This document shows, piece after piece, positions 6,168 to 6,321 of a stretch of 6,321 nucleotides of DNA (position 1 is the stretch's first letter; every line of letters starts with the position of its first letter). This DNA is from Gammaproteobacteria bacterium (GTDB lineage: Bacteria; Pseudomonadota; Gammaproteobacteria; UBA6429; Thiohalophilaceae). The stretch lies in assembly GCA_003233255.1 (NCBI GenBank), contig QILH01000217.1, positions 1 through 6,321 on the forward strand, read 5' to 3'. The notes below the pieces were generated by a model that saw only the letters and a program-made list of their open reading frames with translations, did not search any database and was not told where the DNA came from. Position numbers and translations under genes: made by a program.

Positions 6168-6321
6168 ATGGTAAAATTAACTGAATTAACGCGATATTGT
6201 GACGATCTGCTTGAGATCGAACGCTTTACGGATTACTGTCCGAATGGATTGCAGATTGAGGGTAAGACTCAAATTGCACATCTTGTTAGTGGTGTCACCG
6301 CCTGTCAGGCTTTAATCGACG
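6168..6321 (+). CDS. Nif3/YbgI family dinuclear metal protein (5' part)
   Basis: Only the first 51 codons are inside the window and the frame remains open at the edge; the full family member is about 250 residues. The N-terminus matches the YbgI/Nif3 family: residues 22-32 read DYCPNGLQIEG, the hallmark (D/N)YxxNGLQVEG motif, and residues 36-51 (IAHLVSGVTACQALID) correspond to the following strand and helix of the family, where E. coli YbgI has VTGVTASQALLDE. Family members form toroidal hexamers with a two-metal site whose ligands lie beyond the visible part; their cellular function is unsettled despite the annotation as GTP cyclohydrolase I type 2. A strong ribosome binding site precedes the ATG. 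The gene diverges from degS across 55 bases, which must hold both promoters unless they lie within the coding regions; I found no convincing pair of hexamers there. Confidence 0.9.
   Translation, partial: MVKLTELTRYCDDLLEIERFTDYCPNGLQIEGKTQIAHLVSGVTACQALID

Noticed and set aside
1..6321. CRISPR arrays, tRNA or rRNA genes, transposases, phage or defence genes
   Set aside because: None seen. All substantial coding sequence is accounted for by housekeeping genes, and the only repeats are in the hisC-degS gap.

Overview
The window is an ordinary chromosomal housekeeping segment, most likely from a non-enteric gammaproteobacterium. The reasons are the gene order (BolA-family ibaG, murA, hisG, hisD, hisC, then a DegS/AlgW protease gene on the opposite strand and a Nif3/YbgI gene), which I recall from Pseudomonas and its relatives, and the short ~209-residue form of HisG, unlike the ~299-residue enteric enzyme. 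Base composition is near half GC where I sampled it, with an AT-rich stretch at the end of hisC. I could not fix the genus.

Layout. Positions 1-175 hold no recognisable gene and lead into ibaG, which has a good ribosome binding site. Next comes a tightly packed plus-strand cluster: ibaG (176-430), murA (466-1725), hisG (1741-2370), hisD (2367-3689, overlapping hisG by ATGA) and hisC (3695-4771). The gaps are 35, 15, -4 and 5 bases, so a single operon is likely. A 180-base convergent gap follows (4772-4951). It carries four degenerate 19-base tandem units running into an ~84-base imperfect palindrome. A degS/algW-type protease gene (6112-4952) occupies the minus strand. After a 55-base divergent gap, a Nif3/YbgI-family gene starts at 6168 and runs off the end of the window.

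How the genes work together. IbaG is an iron/redox-linked BolA protein, and MurA commits UDP-GlcNAc to peptidoglycan synthesis. HisG, HisD and HisC supply the first step, the final two oxidations and the transamination of histidine synthesis; the remaining his genes must lie elsewhere, including hisZ, which short HisG needs. DegS/AlgW is an inner-membrane-anchored sensor protease of the envelope stress response. I found no sign of a new defence, mobile or biosynthetic system. The least explained sequence is the repeat-bearing gap between hisC and degS.
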